Of a DNA stretch of 13,402 bases, positions 1-7,457 are shown piece by piece. This DNA is from Candidatus Sulfopaludibacter sp. SbA3. GTDB lineage: Bacteria; Acidobacteriota; Terriglobia; 2-12-FULL-54-10. A program made the position numbers and the translations under genes. The stretch lies in contig CAMBEY010000046.1 of assembly GCA_945865705.1 (NCBI GenBank), positions 1 through 13,402 on the forward strand. The letters are read 5' to 3'. Position 1 is the stretch's first letter; each line of letters begins with the position of its first letter. Under the pieces are notes generated by a model. It did not search any database and was not told the origin of the DNA. It saw nothing but the letters and a program-made list of their open reading frames with translations.

Positions 1-2
1 TG

Positions 3-554
3 CAAAAGACGAAGAAGCTGCTGCAAGATGCAGGTATCAGTCCATCCACAGTAACCCCAAAGTTGTTCTTCAGTATCTTAGAAAGTGCATCCCTAGAGGA
101 CAACGAGCAATTGCAAGGGCTATGGGCAGCCCTCCTTGCGAACGCCGCGAATCCAAGCGAGAGAAACAAAGTGCATCCTGCGTTTGTCGGGATACTAAAG
201 GATTTGACTCCTGGCGAGGCCGATCTTCTTAACAACATTTACTATCACGTCCGCGAGCAAGTGATGATGGCAGGAATGCCCCTGCACTCTTCTTCTGCCC
301 AATACATTGATCTGACCGAACCAATGGAGGCAAACGGTACTCTCCATTTTCTGGATGCATCCGAACTTCAACCGATTATCGATCGCCTGAAGGGTGTGGG
401 CTTACTTAAGAAGGACGACTCCGCCATCTTGATAAATAATGAACGGGTAGGGCCCGAGGCTAATTTTAATATGACTGCCTTTGGCTTCGAGTTCATTACT
501 GCATGTAGACCTCCGAGCAGCATTCGTTCAGAATCGGGACCTGAGAAGTCATAA
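3..554 (+). CDS. Abi-alpha (DUF4393) family protein, 3' part
   Basis: The reading frame is open from the left edge (first full codon at base 3) to the TAA at 552-554, so the gene starts outside the window; the internal TTG at 63 is not a convincing start because the residues before it continue the family pattern. The protein shows a block like LESASLEDNEQLQGLWAALL, then NAANP, VHPAFVGILKDLTPGEADLL, which I recognise as the conserved core of DUF4393, the Abi-alpha family. Members are linked by name and neighbourhood to abortive phage infection, but the biochemical role is not established to my knowledge. There are no membrane segments in the visible part. Base composition is more AT-rich than the housekeeping genes to the right, in line with an accessory, possibly transferred gene. 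Family assignment is fairly sure; function is not. Confidence 0.75.
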   Translation, partial: QKTKKLLQDAGISPSTVTPKLFFSILESASLEDNEQLQGLWAALLANAANPSERNKVHPAFVGILKDLTPGEADLLNNIYYHVREQVMMAGMPLHSSSAQYIDLTEPMEANGTLHFLDASELQPIIDRLKGVGLLKKDDSAILINNERVGPEANFNMTAFGFEFITACRPPSSIRSESGPEKS

Positions 555-633
555 TGTGCCGCCGTCCATGTTTTGTTTTAGGGCACATGGGCAATCGGGC
601 GGTTCCCCACCATTCTTCGCCACGGGAAATCCT

Positions 634-759
634 TTACTTAGTTTCTGCTTTTTCAGCCAGCGCGAAACCGATGCGCTTTTTGGGTTTTGCCAGAGGATTG
701 ATGAGTTGCTTGACGATGGAGTACACCGCGGCGAGTTGCTCGCCGTGTTCGGCTGACCG
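634..759 (-). pseudogene. ORF6N-domain protein, C-terminal remnant
   Basis: On the minus strand an open frame ending in TAA at 636-634 encodes a tail containing EHGEQLAAVYSIVKQLINP followed by KPKKRIGFALAEKAETK. This matches the C-terminal signature I know from ORF6N (KilA-N type, phage-derived DNA-binding) proteins, which end in a helix, then LxxPP and KRRIGF. The frame stays open rightwards through the left arm of the inverted repeat but has no start codon, and none of the ORF6N domain is present. The homology stops at the edge of the repeat at 760. I therefore read it as a gene cut off by the repeat or by a rearrangement at it. The similarity is judged by eye. Confidence 0.5.
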
Positions 760-917
760 GATCCGAGCCGCGACAGTAATGGAGCGTCCACCATGCGCGG
801 AATCGCGATTCGCGGAAGGCTGGAAAAACCACGTCCGTATTGCAGAGTTGTGCGTGTCATTATGATTTTCGCGTTGATGCGCATGGTGGCCGCTCCATTA
901 CTGTCGCGGCTCGGATC
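760..917. repeat. Long inverted repeat (REP/MITE-like), copy 1
   Basis: Bases 760-798 and 879-917 are reverse complements over 39 bp with one mismatch (T at 787 in the left arm against C at 890), separated by an 80-bp loop. The loop holds a small palindrome, AATCGCGATT, at 801-810. The outer half of the arm reads GAGCCGCGACAGTAATGGAG. It lies between the ORF6N remnant and the 3' end of the PIN toxin gene, where either strand could form a large hairpin; no T-run follows, so it is not a standard terminator. No target-site duplication is visible at its edges. A diverged copy is at the right end of the window. Confidence 0.85.
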
Positions 918-929
918 ACGGCATTCCCT

Positions 930-1385
930 TCACGGCTGAGCCACGTTTTGGGGATGCATGACGGTAATATCGGGATATCGGGTAAAGTCCTGTTCGTTGA
1001 GCGTCAGCAAGTGAAAAATGCCGTGGACGTGCATGGCGGCGACCAGGCGGGCATCGTGTACCTGCACTCCCATTACGCCATGGGCCACCACCAGGCGGCG
1101 CCATTCGCGATGCACCTGCTCGTTGTCGGGCAGCAGGATAAGTTTACTTTCGATCAGTCGTGCTTCGCTATCAGCTTGGGCTACCGACAGGCCGAAACCG
1201 TTGCGGCCCTTGGGGCGTGTGGCCACGTTCCAGAATTCCGCCAGGTTCTGCGATGTGTAGCAGAATAATGTACCGCGGCGCTGCAATTGCTGGAGCGCCG
1301 TACGCACAACGCTGTAGTCCGGGTCGTCTCGCCGGGCGAGGCGCAGAAGGATGTTGGTGTCGGCCAGGTAAGCCGGTTCGGGCAT
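930..1385 (-). CDS. PIN-domain ribonuclease toxin (VapC-like)
   Basis: The 151-residue protein begins MPEPAYLADTNILLRLARR, with the first PIN acidic residue in LADTN (D9). A conserved Glu follows in NLAEFWN, then Asp in VHDARLVAA, and a late acidic site in LTLNEQDF. That is the usual acidic quartet of metal-dependent PIN RNases, and the length is right for VapC toxins. In VapBC systems such enzymes cut tRNA or rRNA and are neutralised by the gene just upstream; the RNA target of this one cannot be read from sequence. The ATG shares one base with the stop of the antitoxin (TGATG at 1387-1383), so the pair is translationally coupled. The stop lies 13 bp from the long inverted repeat. Nothing suggests inactivation. 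Confidence 0.85.
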   Translation of the reverse strand: MPEPAYLADTNILLRLARRDDPDYSVVRTALQQLQRRGTLFCYTSQNLAEFWNVATRPKGRNGFGLSVAQADSEARLIESKLILLPDNEQVHREWRRLVVAHGVMGVQVHDARLVAAMHVHGIFHLLTLNEQDFTRYPDITVMHPQNVAQP

Positions 1386-1678
1386 CAGGGGTGGCTCTGA
1401 TAGATCATCTCGCGCGAGAAAGTCTCACGCGGCATGGGCGGAATTTCATTCGAGTAGGCGCCCAGTCCGTCCAGGAAGGCTGCAAACTGTTCCGGGGTCT
1501 GGGCGGCGGGTGAGAGTAGCGATGCATTCACGGCCTGCTGTTCAGCGACCGGTGACCCGGGCTGTGAAACCAGGGCCTGGAGCGCGCGTTCGATTACTTC
1601 TTCAGGCGAACGGAAATGGCCTCGGGTCAATTGCTCTCGAAGAATTTGCTCGCTGTTTGGAGTGAGACGAATATTCAT
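1385..1678 (-). CDS. Antitoxin partner of the PIN toxin (ParD/CopG-like N-terminus)
   Basis: The start is the ATG at 1678-1676, preceded on the minus strand by a strong GGAGG with good spacing; this gives 97 residues. The N-terminus MNIRLTPNSEQILREQL, then SPEEVIERALQALVSQ, has the short beta strand plus two helices of ribbon-helix-helix antitoxins of the ParD/CopG kind. This part would dimerise, bind the operon operator and repress transcription. The region after residue 45 is rich in Ala, Gln and Pro, ends in ETFSREMIYQSHP, and is the likely toxin-binding tail. It overlaps the toxin start by one base. The frame stays open 56 codons further upstream with a hydrophobic stretch, but the Shine-Dalgarno favours the ATG used here. 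The RHH call is by eye. Confidence 0.75.
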   Translation of the reverse strand: MNIRLTPNSEQILREQLTRGHFRSPEEVIERALQALVSQPGSPVAEQQAVNASLLSPAAQTPEQFAAFLDGLGAYSNEIPPMPRETFSREMIYQSHP

Positions 1679-1849
1679 GGAATCCTCCGGGAACTGCGGC
1701 TTCCCGTGCGGGGCGGCAATGTTGACCGCCACGCCGCTTCCAGTTTCGCATATCCGGATTGCGAGCCGCAAGCCGCAGGAAAAGCCCACGGCCAGAAAAA
1801 CGCTGACCGTGGCTACCAGTGCAGCCGATACACCAACCGTTAACACGCC

Positions 1850-3688
<1,839 letters not shown>

Positions 3689-3850
3689 AATGTATGCATT
3701 CCTTTGGAAACGGTTCGGAGCGGCGTCATCAGTAGAAGGGGTCTGCCATGCTGCCGTAAGCAATAAGAATACCACGCCTTGGGCGCGCGGATCGCAGATG
3801 CGGGTGGAAAGTTGGAAATCGTGGGTGCCTCGCATCGCGTGATTTATGGT

Positions 3851-3878
3851 TTGCATTCATTCCAGCGCTGCCTATAAT
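3851..3878 (+). promoter_or_regulatory. Sigma-70-type promoter of the selenoprotein gene
   Basis: TTGCAT at 3851-3856 and a perfect TATAAT at 3873-3878 are spaced by 16 bp and lie about 85 bp before the ATG. Transcription would start near 3885. The longer open frame starting at ATG 3877 would begin inside this -10 box, which supports the downstream start. Confidence 0.6.
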
Positions 3879-3900
3879 GACTGCGAGTGCTTTGCTTATG

Positions 3901-3942
3901 CCGGATTGCCTATTCCGGATTGCTTGTTCCGGATTAACGCAA
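3901..3942 (+). repeat. Three 14-bp tandem repeats in the 5' leader
   Basis: CCGGATT recurs at 3901, 3915 and 3929, exactly 14 bp apart; the first two copies share CCGGATTGCYTRTT-type flanks and the third diverges after CCGGATT. They sit in the predicted untranslated leader of the selenoprotein mRNA. No function can be assigned. Confidence 0.6.
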
Positions 3943-3963
3943 CCTGCTTGTGGAGGGGAACCC

Positions 3964-4611
3964 ATGTTGCTGCGAAGATTGCTGCTGGCGCTAATGCTGG
4001 TGCCGCTGTTCGCTGCGGAAAATGCGACGGCGCAGTCCGCGCTGGGGCCGGTGGAAGGTCCAGCCGATAGCTACTTCCTGTCGCCATATGACTTGAAGCG
4101 CGTGGTGGCGGGCGACACGGCTCCCGATTTTCATCTGCAGGATGAGAATGGCAAGGTTCACCAGCTTTCACAGTACCGAGGGAAGAATGTGGTGCTGGTG
4201 ATGTATCGCGGCCATTGGTGAGGCGCATGCACCACGCAGCTGGGTCAGCTGAAAAACCTGCTAGATGGCAATGATGTGTTGAAGCTGTCCACCGTCGTTC
4301 TGGGACTCAGCCCGGATGATGTGGAAGGCGCGGCCAAGATGGTGGCGCGTCAAGCGAAGGAGCAGGGCGGGCCGCCGAACTTTGCTCTGCTGGCCGATCC
4401 CGATCATCGCGTGATCGCGCGCTACGGGCAGTTGAATCCCGAGCTGTTCAAGAACGAGTCCAACCCGGACGGCTATATCGTTCCGCACCCGGCGACATTC
4501 GTGATCGACAAGCTCGGCCGCGTGGCCTGGAAATTTACGGATGTGGATGCCCGCGTCCGGCCCACCAATGAACAGATTATCGAGGCGCTCAAAGCGCTCG
4601 GTCCCAACTAG
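3964..4611 (+). CDS. Exported peroxiredoxin-like selenoprotein (in-frame TGA = Sec86)
   Basis: The frame from ATG 3964 (GGAGGGG at 3952-3958 as ribosome site) to TAG 4609-4611 holds one in-frame TGA at 4219-4221. Read through, it gives 215 residues of an AhpC/TSA-type thioredoxin-fold protein: signal peptide MLLRRLLLALMLVPLFA with a likely cut after ATA (about residue 23), then VAGDTAPDFHLQDENGKVHQL, then VVLVMYRGHW-U-GAC-TTQLGQL, then FALLADPDHRVIARYGQ, and HPATFVIDKLGRVAWKF. The family norm at the TGA is the peroxidatic Cys (YRGHWCPxCxxQL), so selenocysteine in a UxxC motif (U86, C89) is expected. A hairpin with a GGU loop follows 21 bases after the TGA. The enzyme should reduce peroxides in the periplasm. 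A nonsense mutation or sequencing error is the alternative; the exact catalytic position and intact downstream coding argue against it. Gene callers will split this into 3964-4221 and about 4276-4611. Confidence 0.85.
4219..4251 (+). promoter_or_regulatory. Sec UGA codon with bacterial SECIS-like hairpin
   Basis: After the TGA (4219-4221) comes CAGCTG (4237-4242), loop GGT (4243-4245), CAGCTG (4246-4251): a 6-bp stem with a GGU loop whose first G is 22 bases after the UGA. The SelB-binding hairpin of E. coli fdhF likewise has a short stem and a loop starting GGU, about 19 bases after its UGA. Caveat: the hairpin is encoded by the codons for Gln-Leu-Gly-Gln-Leu, common in this family, so part of the symmetry could be a by-product of codon choice. 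No extended lower stem is evident. Confidence 0.6.
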
Positions 4612-4629
4612 ATCCGTTGGGGCGGTCGG

Positions 4630-4644
4630 GTGATTGCGAATCAC
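4630..4644. promoter_or_regulatory. Palindrome next to the -35 box (possible operator)
   Basis: GTGATT-GCG-AATCAC is a perfect 6+3+6 inverted repeat ending one base before the TTGACA box at 4646. The position suits an activator or repressor. The half-sites resemble those of the two palindromes at 6910 and 7090, but the spacing differs by one base. The regulator is unknown. Confidence 0.4.
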
Positions 4645-4645
4645 A

Positions 4646-4673
4646 TTGACAATTCATAGTGGCTGGATAGAAT
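4646..4673 (+). promoter_or_regulatory. Sigma-70-type promoter of the amidohydrolase gene
   Basis: TTGACA (4646-4651), 16-bp spacer, TAGAAT (4668-4673). Transcription would start near 4680, leaving a leader of about 150 bases before the coding start. Confidence 0.6.
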
Positions 4674-4828
4674 AGGTCATCTGTTAGATGGCTGTCATCA
4701 ATGGCTATTGGGGCGGGCTGCCCAACTCAACGGGGAACATTTTGGGATTTTGTTTAGGTCACGCGCGGCAGCGGGCGGCTGGGTATTGCAACGAGTTCAA
4801 TGATCGAACTTTGGAGGACATGAAAGCA

Positions 4829-6745
4829 ATGAAAAGAACAACCGGATTTCTGGGAATGGCGGCGGCCTTGCTGATGATTTGCGTGGCGGGCTTGCAGGCG
4901 CAGATGCTGAATAATGTTCCCGCTTCAATCGTTTCCTATCCCGACCTGATTGTCTACAACGCGAAGATTTACAGCATGGACGATCATTCCCTGAACGCCT
5001 CTTCCGGCCGCACGCATCAGGCCATGTCCGTGCGCGGCGACACGATTTTCGCCCTCGGCACGGACGCCGAAATTCTGGCAATGGCGGGTCCGAGCACCAA
5101 AAAGCTGGACGTGAAGGGCCGCGCGGTCCTGCCCGGCTTCATTGACGCTCACAACCACCTGCATGACGGCGCAGTCGGCCGCTGGGCGAGAGAAAATCCG
5201 GCCATCATCGACAAGGTCGCCAAGAATTTTCAAGTTTCAGGCAAGAACTACAGCGACTACACCAAGGGCATCGAGCTGGTCATCAAGGAGCAGATGGCGC
5301 GTCCCGAGCCTGGTCAATGGGCGGTCATCGGAATCTCGCAGCCCGGCGCGGCCGCTGGCGGCAACGCGGTCTCTTACCTGAACGAAAAGCAGTTGACCCG
5401 TCCGCAGCTTGATGGCTGGGCGCCCACCATGCCCGTGCTGGTCAACGCCGGTCCCGGCGCATGGCTCTTAAACACCGCTGCTCGCGACGACTTCTTAAAG
5501 ATGTATGAAGTCGAGCCGACCGACGAGAACGAAAAAGACGCCATCACCATGTCCACGGTGTTTGGCCGCTCGCTGATCGCCGACAAGTATTTCGACAATC
5601 ACTTGGGCGAACTGGCCAACGTGATTGCCGGCACGCTGACGCATCAGGCCGCCGGCGGATTCACCACTTACAGCTCGCACATCGTGGGACTGTCGAAGAT
5701 GCCGGCGTTCATGAAGCTGGTCCGCGAAAACCGCATGCCGATGCGCCTGGCATTCTCGCACCGCTATTGCAATCAGGTGGAGCCGGACGCGCCGGGATGC
5801 TTTCTGCGCCTGGGCGACTGGGCCGGACTGGGCTCGAAGTATTTCTGGAACGTGGGCATGACGCTGGGCGGCATTGACGCCGGCCCGCCGTCCATCTGCA
5901 CCACTATGGAAGCGCCGCCGCAGTACAAGTCGCAGGAATATTGCATCATTCAGGAAGGCAACGGCTACTACCGCGCGGTCTACGCCGCCATGCGCACACG
6001 CTATCGCTACGTGGTGAATCACCTCTATGGCGACAAGGGCCTCGACCTGGTGATGGATATTCAGGAGCGCGTGATGAAGGAGAATCCTGACATCACGCTC
6101 GACTTTGTCCGCTCGCAGCGTCTGTCGTCGGACCACTGCGGCATGTACCCGCGTCAGGATCAGATTCCCCGAATGAAGAACCTCGGGATCACCCTGAGCT
6201 GCAACCCGAACTTCATCAATCGTTCGACGCCGTGGCTGGCCGTTTACGGCCTCGATAAAGCCAACCGCATCTCGCCGTTCGGCTCGCTCATCAAGGGCGG
6301 CGTGGTTCCCGTTACCGAATTTGAAGGCCTGGGCTTTGGCGGCGGCGAAGGCGTTACGCCGTTGACGTTCCTTTATAAGGAAATCTCCCGGCTGAACGAC
6401 AAGGGCGACGCCATCGCCAAGAGCGAAGCCATTGACCGTGTCAGCGCGCTGAAGACCACCACCATCTGGGCGTCTTACTATGTGCTGCGCGAGAAGGAGA
6501 TCGGCTCGCTCGAACCGGGCAAGTTCGCCGACTTCGTGGTCTTCAATAAAGACTACATGACCATTCCCGAGGCGGAAATTCCCACCGCCTATGCCCTGAT
6601 GACCGTGCTCGGCGGCAAGACCGTTTCCCTGCGCGAGGAGTATGCCAAGGAACTCGGCACGCCGGCGATCGGCCCGCAGATCAAGTTCTCCTACAAGACC
6701 AACGTCAACCTGGACCTCAGCGTGGAAGTCGGCGCTACGGAGTAA
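4829..6745 (+). CDS. Exported metal-dependent amidohydrolase (YtcJ/Amidohydro_3-like)
   Basis: GGAGG at 4813-4817 is 11 bases before ATG 4829 and only 2 before ATG 4820, so I take 4829 (638 residues); either start gives the same signal peptide (MKRTTGFLGMAAALLMICVAG, cut near QAQ). The frame is open back to 4688 without support. Next come the small beta-sandwich (DLIVYNAKIYSMDD, GRAVLPGFIDAHNHLHD, with metal-ligand His108 and His110), a long central region, SSDHCGMYPRQDQIPRMKNLGITLSCNP near the third His, and the closing REKEIGSLEPGKFADFVVF typical of amidohydrolases. The superfamily hydrolyses C-N, C-O or similar bonds; the substrate cannot be told. Oddity: where the family usually has GSDxP for the last metal ligand, this protein has PVTEFEGLG, with no Asp. 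It has its own promoter and a strong terminator, so it is probably monocistronic. Confidence 0.85.
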   Translation: MKRTTGFLGMAAALLMICVAGLQAQMLNNVPASIVSYPDLIVYNAKIYSMDDHSLNASSGRTHQAMSVRGDTIFALGTDAEILAMAGPSTKKLDVKGRAVLPGFIDAHNHLHDGAVGRWARENPAIIDKVAKNFQVSGKNYSDYTKGIELVIKEQMARPEPGQWAVIGISQPGAAAGGNAVSYLNEKQLTRPQLDGWAPTMPVLVNAGPGAWLLNTAARDDFLKMYEVEPTDENEKDAITMSTVFGRSLIADKYFDNHLGELANVIAGTLTHQAAGGFTTYSSHIVGLSKMPAFMKLVRENRMPMRLAFSHRYCNQVEPDAPGCFLRLGDWAGLGSKYFWNVGMTLGGIDAGPPSICTTMEAPPQYKSQEYCIIQEGNGYYRAVYAAMRTRYRYVVNHLYGDKGLDLVMDIQERVMKENPDITLDFVRSQRLSSDHCGMYPRQDQIPRMKNLGITLSCNPNFINRSTPWLAVYGLDKANRISPFGSLIKGGVVPVTEFEGLGFGGGEGVTPLTFLYKEISRLNDKGDAIAKSEAIDRVSALKTTTIWASYYVLREKEIGSLEPGKFADFVVFNKDYMTIPEAEIPTAYALMTVLGGKTVSLREEYAKELGTPAIGPQIKFSYKTNVNLDLSVEVGATE

Positions 6746-6778
6746 TCCGCGCGGCTGGCTTTAATAACCCTTGAACGA

Positions 6779-6821
6779 ATGAGCCTGTTCCATTGCAGCA
6801 ACTGGAACAGGCTCATTTTTT
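6779..6821 (+). terminator. Intrinsic terminator after the amidohydrolase gene
   Basis: A perfect 14-bp stem, ATGAGCCTGTTCCA (6779-6792) against TGGAACAGGCTCAT (6803-6816), closes a 10-base loop and runs into six T residues (6816-6821). It lies 34 bases past the stop codon. Confidence 0.95.
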
Positions 6822-7130
6822 CGGTGATGATGAATTCGACTCCGTAATGGATGGTTATTCACCACCGCATTTGTTTGCTTTCCTTGTGCCGCTTTGGTTA
6901 ATATAAGCTTGTGACTTATAAATCACAAAGTGAAAGCTCGGAATGTCGGCAAGTCTGCGGCCCTTAAGGCTTTTGGGCGGCGTTGAGTATATTTGACTCC
7001 ATCTGCTTCCGCCAATTTCACGAAGAGTGCCTTATTGAGCAAATCACACAGGCACTTGCTAGTCCAAGGAGGACGGTGTACACTTCATTTGTGATCTATA
7101 AATCACAGTCGGAAATGACCCGTATGTTAA
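6822..7130 (+). promoter_or_regulatory. Control region of the higBA module: two promoter/palindrome units
   Basis: No gene is supported here. Unit 1: TTGCTT (6875-6880), 18-bp spacer, TAATAT (6899-6904), palindrome TGTGAC..ATCACA (6910-6927). Unit 2: TTGCTA (7056-7061), 17-bp spacer, TACACT (7079-7084), palindrome TGTGATCTATAAATCACA (7090-7107). In both units five bases separate the -10 box from the palindrome, so the palindrome covers the start of transcription: the geometry of a repressor operator. The HTH antitoxin of the downstream module is the obvious candidate binder, by analogy with HigA autoregulation. Unit 1 would add a leader of about 180 bases. Confidence 0.55.
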
Positions 7131-7457
7131 GTGGAAGCTATCCCTCGCAGAGTACGGAATTACTTAACCGCTGATAGCCGTAGCCCGTTTCAAGACTGGA
7201 TTCGAGGCTTGGGCGACGGGAGCGGCAAGGCCAAAATTCGTATAAGGCTGGATCGATTGGCAGATGGGAATTTCGGGAAGCACAGAGTTCTGGGTGGCGG
7301 ACTTATCGAAATGAAGATTGATTTTGGGCCAGGCTATCGCGTTTATTGTGGCGAGGATGGCGCAACCGACATCATATTGCTTTGGGGTGGCGATAAGAGC
7401 ACCCAAGACGCCGACATCAAGAAGGCTAAGAGGTTTTGGAGCGACTACAATGCCTAA
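7131..7457 (+). CDS. higB: RelE/ParE-superfamily toxin, HigB-like (HI1419 type)
   Basis: The 108-residue protein contains YLTADSRSPFQDWIRGLGD, IRLDRLADGNFG, LIEMKIDFGPGYRVYCGEDG, ILLWGGDKSTQDADIKKAKRFW: the pattern of the addiction-module killer family typified by H. influenzae HI1419, an mRNA-cutting RelE-fold toxin. All blocks are intact. The start is the GTG at 7131, because an in-frame TAA lies just before it. There is no clear Shine-Dalgarno, and a 16-codon ATG frame (7124-7174) overlaps the start in another phase, so toxin translation may be weak. The toxin comes first and the antitoxin second, as in HigBA pairs. Its stop overlaps the antitoxin start by 8 bases (ATGCCTAA, 7450-7457). 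Confidence 0.88.
   Translation: MEAIPRRVRNYLTADSRSPFQDWIRGLGDGSGKAKIRIRLDRLADGNFGKHRVLGGGLIEMKIDFGPGYRVYCGEDGATDIILLWGGDKSTQDADIKKAKRFWSDYNA

Noticed and set aside
549..884. 111-codon minus-strand frame crossing the inverted repeat
   Set aside because: The ORF6N-like tail is in a different frame; this one has low-complexity Ser/Pro content and no ribosome site.
760..917. Intrinsic terminator for the PIN toxin operon
   Set aside because: Arms of 39 bp with an 80-bp loop and no T-run, together with a second homologous copy elsewhere, point to a repeat element rather than a terminator.
840..1268. 142-codon plus-strand frame opposite the PIN toxin
   Set aside because: It runs through the repeat arm and antisense to the toxin gene, whose PIN motifs are clear.
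3901..3942. Short CRISPR array
   Set aside because: The repeat is only about 7-9 bases with 14-base periodicity and no spacer-sized gaps; no cas genes are near.
3877..4221. A separate 114-codon gene ending at the TGA, plus another gene from 4276
   Set aside because: The two pieces are in the same frame, join into one complete peroxiredoxin-like protein at the catalytic position, and the 3877 start lies inside the -10 box.
5495..6136. 213-codon open frame on the minus strand
   Set aside because: Shadow of the amidohydrolase gene, without recognisable domains.
6983..7174. 63-codon frame in the higBA control region
   Set aside because: TTG start without a ribosome site; it overlaps the second promoter and the toxin start, and shows no family pattern.
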